Origin: Halieaceae bacterium
GTDB lineage: Bacteria > Pseudomonadota > Gammaproteobacteria > Pseudomonadales > Halieaceae
DNA: 26,280 nucleotides
Direction: 5' to 3'
Assembly (NCBI GenBank): GCA_002683395.1
Contig: NYTG01000025.1
Coordinates: 1-26,280, forward strand
Within the stretch, counting starts at the first letter, position 1. The number at the start of each line of letters is the position of its first letter. Below the pieces are notes generated by a model that was not told where the DNA came from, did not search any database, and saw nothing but the letters and a program-made list of their open reading frames with translations. Below are positions 23,429 to 26,280 of the stretch, piece by piece. A program made the translations under genes and the position numbers.

Positions 23429-24832
23429 ATGCTGACGATTTTCACGGACTGGCTCTGGTCCTATGTGTTGATCGCCGCTCTCCTGATCGTCGGAGTGCGT
23501 TTTACTGTGGGCTCCAGAGCCGTTCAACTCAGATTTTTTCGGCGCGCATTTGCGGTCTTTTCTGACAGGGGAGGGCGGGGATCCGACCGCGGCATCTCAA
23601 GCTTCCAGGCGCTCTCGGTCAGCGTTGCCGGACGAGTTGGTGGCGGCAATATCGCAGGCGTTGCAGTCGCCATTACTCTCGGGGGACCGGGTGCGCTGTT
23701 CTGGATGTGGTTGATCGCTTTGCTAGGCATGGCGACCAGCCTGTTCGAGTGTGCGCTTGCGCAGCTGTATAAACGACGGCACGGTGACGAGACTTTTCGC
23801 GGTGGACCAGCTTACGTCATGCACTATGGTCTGGGTTGGCGAGTGCTGCCTGTGGTCTACAGTGTGCTGTTATTGCTCACCGTTGGTTTTGGATTTAATG
23901 CAGTACAGAGTTACGTGGTCACCACGTCAATCAAATCCGCCTTCGGGGTCCCGACCTGGTTGAGCGGCGCGGCGATGACGGCAGTCATGGCGATTATCCT
24001 CTTTGGCGGTATTCGGCGGCTCGCACGGGTCTCAGAAATCGTGGTGCCCGTCATGGTCGTGGCATACCTGATCCTCGCCCTGGCAGTGCTGGTATTGAAT
24101 GTGAGCGAGATTCCCCGCGCGCTGGGTCTGATTTTTTCATCCGCATTGGGCCTCGAGCAGGCTGTGGGCGGCGGGATCGCGGCGGCGATTACCCAGGGTG
24201 CAAGAAGGGGTTTGTTCTCCAATGAGGCTGGGCTCGGGACGGTACCCAATGTCGCCGCCGCAGCAGACGTACCTCACCCTCTCTCACAGGGGCTGGTGCA
24301 GTCCCTGAGCGTCTTTATTGACACGATTGTATTGTGTACCGCCACCGCATTGATCATTCTGATGTCTCCGGTCTATGGTTCAGGTGGTGATCAGATTCAA
24401 GGGGTGGTCTTGACTCAGATGGCCGTAGCCGAGCACCTAGGAGCCTGGGGAGAGCCACTGGTCAGTCTGGCGCTAGTATTATTTGCTACCACTACCATTG
24501 CGTACAACAGTTTCCTCGGAGAGAACAGCATTGCTTATTTCGAACGGCTGGGATCACGAGCGGTATTAGTCTTCAGGCTCGTCGTGCTGACTATGATCGC
24601 GTGGGCATCGGTTCAGGATCTCGGCACCGTGTTCGGGTTCGCCGATCTCACTATGGCATTACTGGCCCTCACTAACTTGCTGGCGCTGTGGGCGCTTTAT
24701 CCCGTTGCGATGTCATTACTCAAGCACTATGAGACGCAGCTGGAGAAGGGCGAGCCCCCCCGATTCAGTCGGGACCAATTACCGCGAGAAACGCTGGATC
24801 CTGAGAGCTGGCCTCACCGTCTTGGTGGCTGA
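23429..24832 (+). CDS. Alanine/glycine:cation symporter (AGCS) family protein
   Basis: A 467-aa Na+ (or H+)-coupled alanine/glycine symporter of the AGCS family. Landmarks are FQALSVSVAGRVGGGNIAGVAVAITLGGPGALFWMW near residue 60, ECALAQLYKRR, FRGGPAYVMHYGLG, and the signature region GARRGLFSNEAGLGTVPNVAAAADVPHPLSQG. The region after it (SLSVFIDTIVLCTATALIIL) matches the family. The start at ATG 23429 is 5 nt after the previous stop and has no strong Shine-Dalgarno sequence, so coupled translation with the SNF carrier is likely. It converges on the protease gene with only 6 nt between stops. Confidence 0.94.
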   Translation: MLTIFTDWLWSYVLIAALLIVGVRFTVGSRAVQLRFFRRAFAVFSDRGGRGSDRGISSFQALSVSVAGRVGGGNIAGVAVAITLGGPGALFWMWLIALLGMATSLFECALAQLYKRRHGDETFRGGPAYVMHYGLGWRVLPVVYSVLLLLTVGFGFNAVQSYVVTTSIKSAFGVPTWLSGAAMTAVMAIILFGGIRRLARVSEIVVPVMVVAYLILALAVLVLNVSEIPRALGLIFSSALGLEQAVGGGIAAAITQGARRGLFSNEAGLGTVPNVAAAADVPHPLSQGLVQSLSVFIDTIVLCTATALIILMSPVYGSGGDQIQGVVLTQMAVAEHLGAWGEPLVSLALVLFATTTIAYNSFLGENSIAYFERLGSRAVLVFRLVVLTMIAWASVQDLGTVFGFADLTMALLALTNLLALWALYPVAMSLLKHYETQLEKGEPPRFSRDQLPRETLDPESWPHRLGG

Positions 24833-24838
24833 CCCGCT

Positions 24839-25912
24839 CTACTGCACTTCGGACAGTTCGACGGTAAATCGCTTTTCTTCGCCTTCTCGCGTGGTGACGA
24901 TGTCAATGGTGTCGCCAACGCGGTGTCTTTCCATCTCCGACAGGAATTCATCATTATTGGCGACCCGCTCGCCGTCGATTTCGGTGATGACATCACCGAG
25001 GATGATTTCCCCTCGCGAGCCTCTCCTGGCGCCCACCATACCCGCCATCTCGGCGGGGAAGCCACGATAAGTTCTGACAATCGGGACGCCCTCGACGCGA
25101 TATCGCCGCAGCCAGCGGTCGGATGCCAGCTCCACCCCTAGAACAGGGCGCATGATTTTGCCAAATGCAATCAGCTGCGGCACGACTTCGATGACGGTGT
25201 TCACCGGAATAGCGAACCCGATACCCGCACTGCCGCCACTGGGTGAATAAATGGCGGTATTGACGCCGATCAGTTGCCCTAGAGAATTCAGTAGTGGCCC
25301 GCCGGAGTTGCCCGGGTTGATCGCGGCATCGGTCTGAATGACGCCTCGGATTGTCCGGTTACTCGGTGATTGGATCTCGCGGTCTAATGCGCTGACGACT
25401 CCCACGGTGAGAGTCGTATCGAGACCAAAAGGGTTGCCAATGGCCATCACCTTGCGTCCGACTGAAAGCTCTGAAGAATCCCCCACCGGTAACTCGGTCA
25501 AGTTATCGGGCGGATCCATCATTCGCAGCACCGCCAGATCTCGCTCAGGCGCAAGGCCTACCACTTCTGCCTGAAATGCCTGTTCGTCTTCTAAGGTAAT
25601 GGTCAGGCGGTCGGCACCGGCGACCACATGGTAGTTGGTGACGACCAGGCCGGAGTCGGCGTTCCAGATAAATCCGGAGCCCGCACCTCGGGGAATCTCC
25701 ATCACGTTTCGCGTGAAGCGCTGCCGCCTCAGCTCCGTTGAGGTCACGAATACGACAGCCGGACTGGCCAGTTGAAAGACTTCGGTTGTGTTGGCTTCGT
25801 CGTCTGTAGAGAAGCTGAGATAATCAGGCGCCTCTGTTGCGGACAGCGGCAGAGCGTGCCAGAGGAACAGGATCGCACCGAGGCAGGCGTGCAACAGTAC
25901 TCTCGCGTTCAT
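24839..25912 (-). CDS. HtrA/DegS-like periplasmic serine protease with one PDZ domain
   Basis: A 357-aa trypsin-like endoprotease of the HtrA family. The N-terminus (VLLHACLGAILFLWHALPLSATEA) reads as a cleavable signal peptide, placing it in the periplasm. The catalytic triad is His95 in VVTNYHVV, Asp125 in ERDLAVL and Ser203 in NPGNSGGPLL, with oxyanion-loop context intact. A single PDZ domain lies at about 257-355 (GVELASDRWLRRY, GDVITEIDGERVANNDEFL). One PDZ suggests DegS/AlgW type, but DegS is membrane-anchored, so a distinct HtrA subgroup is possible and I give no symbol. Its ATG overlaps the htpX stop (ATGA), so the two proteases are translated together. Confidence 0.92.
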   Translation of the reverse strand: MNARVLLHACLGAILFLWHALPLSATEAPDYLSFSTDDEANTTEVFQLASPAVVFVTSTELRRQRFTRNVMEIPRGAGSGFIWNADSGLVVTNYHVVAGADRLTITLEDEQAFQAEVVGLAPERDLAVLRMMDPPDNLTELPVGDSSELSVGRKVMAIGNPFGLDTTLTVGVVSALDREIQSPSNRTIRGVIQTDAAINPGNSGGPLLNSLGQLIGVNTAIYSPSGGSAGIGFAIPVNTVIEVVPQLIAFGKIMRPVLGVELASDRWLRRYRVEGVPIVRTYRGFPAEMAGMVGARRGSRGEIILGDVITEIDGERVANNDEFLSEMERHRVGDTIDIVTTREGEEKRFTVELSEVQ

Positions 25913-26280
25913 CCTTTCTGGAGCGCCAGAATACGATCGTCGAGGGGAGGGTGGGAGCGCAATAGAGCGGCAAAACCGGAGCCAGTCCGTGATCGGATGC
26001 CGAAAGCCGTCATCTCACCTGGCAAATCTTGCGGCAATCCCTGTTCGGCTTTCAGTCGCTGCAAGGCGGCAATCATTCCTGCACTCCCGGCGAACCGTGC
26101 CCCGGCGGCATCGGCCCGATATTCCCGATAGCGCGAGAACCACATGACGATCATGCTCGCGAGGATCCCTAAAATAATTTCAGCAATAATCGTCACAATA
26201 AAGTAGCCGATACCGTAGCCGCGCTGAGTCTTGAAGACTACGCGGTCAACGGTGTGCCCGATGATGCGGGCGAAAAACAT
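25909..26280 (-). CDS. htpX: Membrane zinc metalloprotease HtpX (5' part outside window)
   Basis: The C-terminal 123 residues of HtpX, an inner-membrane M48 metalloprotease that degrades damaged membrane proteins. The visible part has the span MFFARIIGHTVDRVVFKTQ, a second span FIVTIIAEIILGILASMIVMWFS, and RYREYRADAAGARFAG, whose glutamate is the third zinc ligand. It ends with the usual FAALLRSHPPLDDRILALQKG. The HExxH site lies upstream, beyond the window. The first methionine at 26280 is internal, since HtpX is about 290 aa; this is window truncation, not a broken gene. Confidence 0.95.
   Translation of the reverse strand: MFFARIIGHTVDRVVFKTQRGYGIGYFIVTIIAEIILGILASMIVMWFSRYREYRADAAGARFAGSAGMIAALQRLKAEQGLPQDLPGEMTAFGIRSRTGSGFAALLRSHPPLDDRILALQKG

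Noticed and set aside
26278..26280. ATG at the right edge as the htpX start
   Set aside because: It aligns to an internal methionine of HtpX; the first ~165 residues including HExxH lie outside the window.

Overview
The window looks like a chromosomal segment of a moderately GC-rich, free-living, probably marine gammaproteobacterium. The evidence is the nadC/ampD-ampE divergent pair, a complete gsp (type II secretion) operon, TonB-dependent vitamin uptake, two Na+-coupled amino-acid carriers in tandem, and an htpX operon. An OM60/NOR5 (Halieaceae)-like origin is my best guess, but it is inference only. Gene packing is very tight. I see no rRNA, tRNA, insertion sequence, prophage or CRISPR array.

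Layout. (1) 1-3141: a LysR-type regulator (leftward, cut by the window edge) diverges from an acyl-CoA dehydrogenase of the long C-terminal-domain type, followed 4 nt later by an RraA-family gene. A perfect 15-bp T-N11-A palindrome sits in the divergent promoter region. (2) 3192-5510: nadC (leftward) diverges from ampD-ampE, the peptidoglycan-recycling pair. (3) 5507-10362, all leftward: a thiamine-salvage operon headed by a clear TPP riboswitch. In transcription order it contains a TonB-dependent outer-membrane receptor, a small YkoF-type thiamine-binding protein, a PnuT-like permease, an APH/choline-kinase-fold kinase and a ketopantoate reductase (panE). Nearly every junction overlaps or abuts. 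The receptor's own start is probably a TTG directly behind a hairpin that holds its Shine-Dalgarno sequence, and that hairpin can compete with the aptamer core. (4) 10528-21965, rightward: gspC-D-E-F-G-H-I-J-K-L-M-N, a whole T2SS core without a prepilin peptidase. The start of gspL looks frame-disrupted. (5) 22080-24832: a neurotransmitter:sodium symporter family carrier followed immediately by an alanine/glycine:cation symporter family carrier. (6) 24839-26280, leftward: htpX (cut by the window edge) overlapping by 4 nt with an HtrA/DegS-like periplasmic serine protease, an envelope quality-control pair.

How they work together: region 3 would import thiamine across the outer membrane, bind it, carry it across the inner membrane and trap it by phosphorylation, with TPP feedback on translation. 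Region 4 builds the machine that exports folded exoproteins. Region 5 would take up amino acids with sodium. That set would suit a heterotroph that secretes hydrolases and scavenges products and vitamins. The most useful second looks are the riboswitch expression platform with its TTG start, panE inside the thiamine operon, the apparent gspL frameshift, and the LysR operator.
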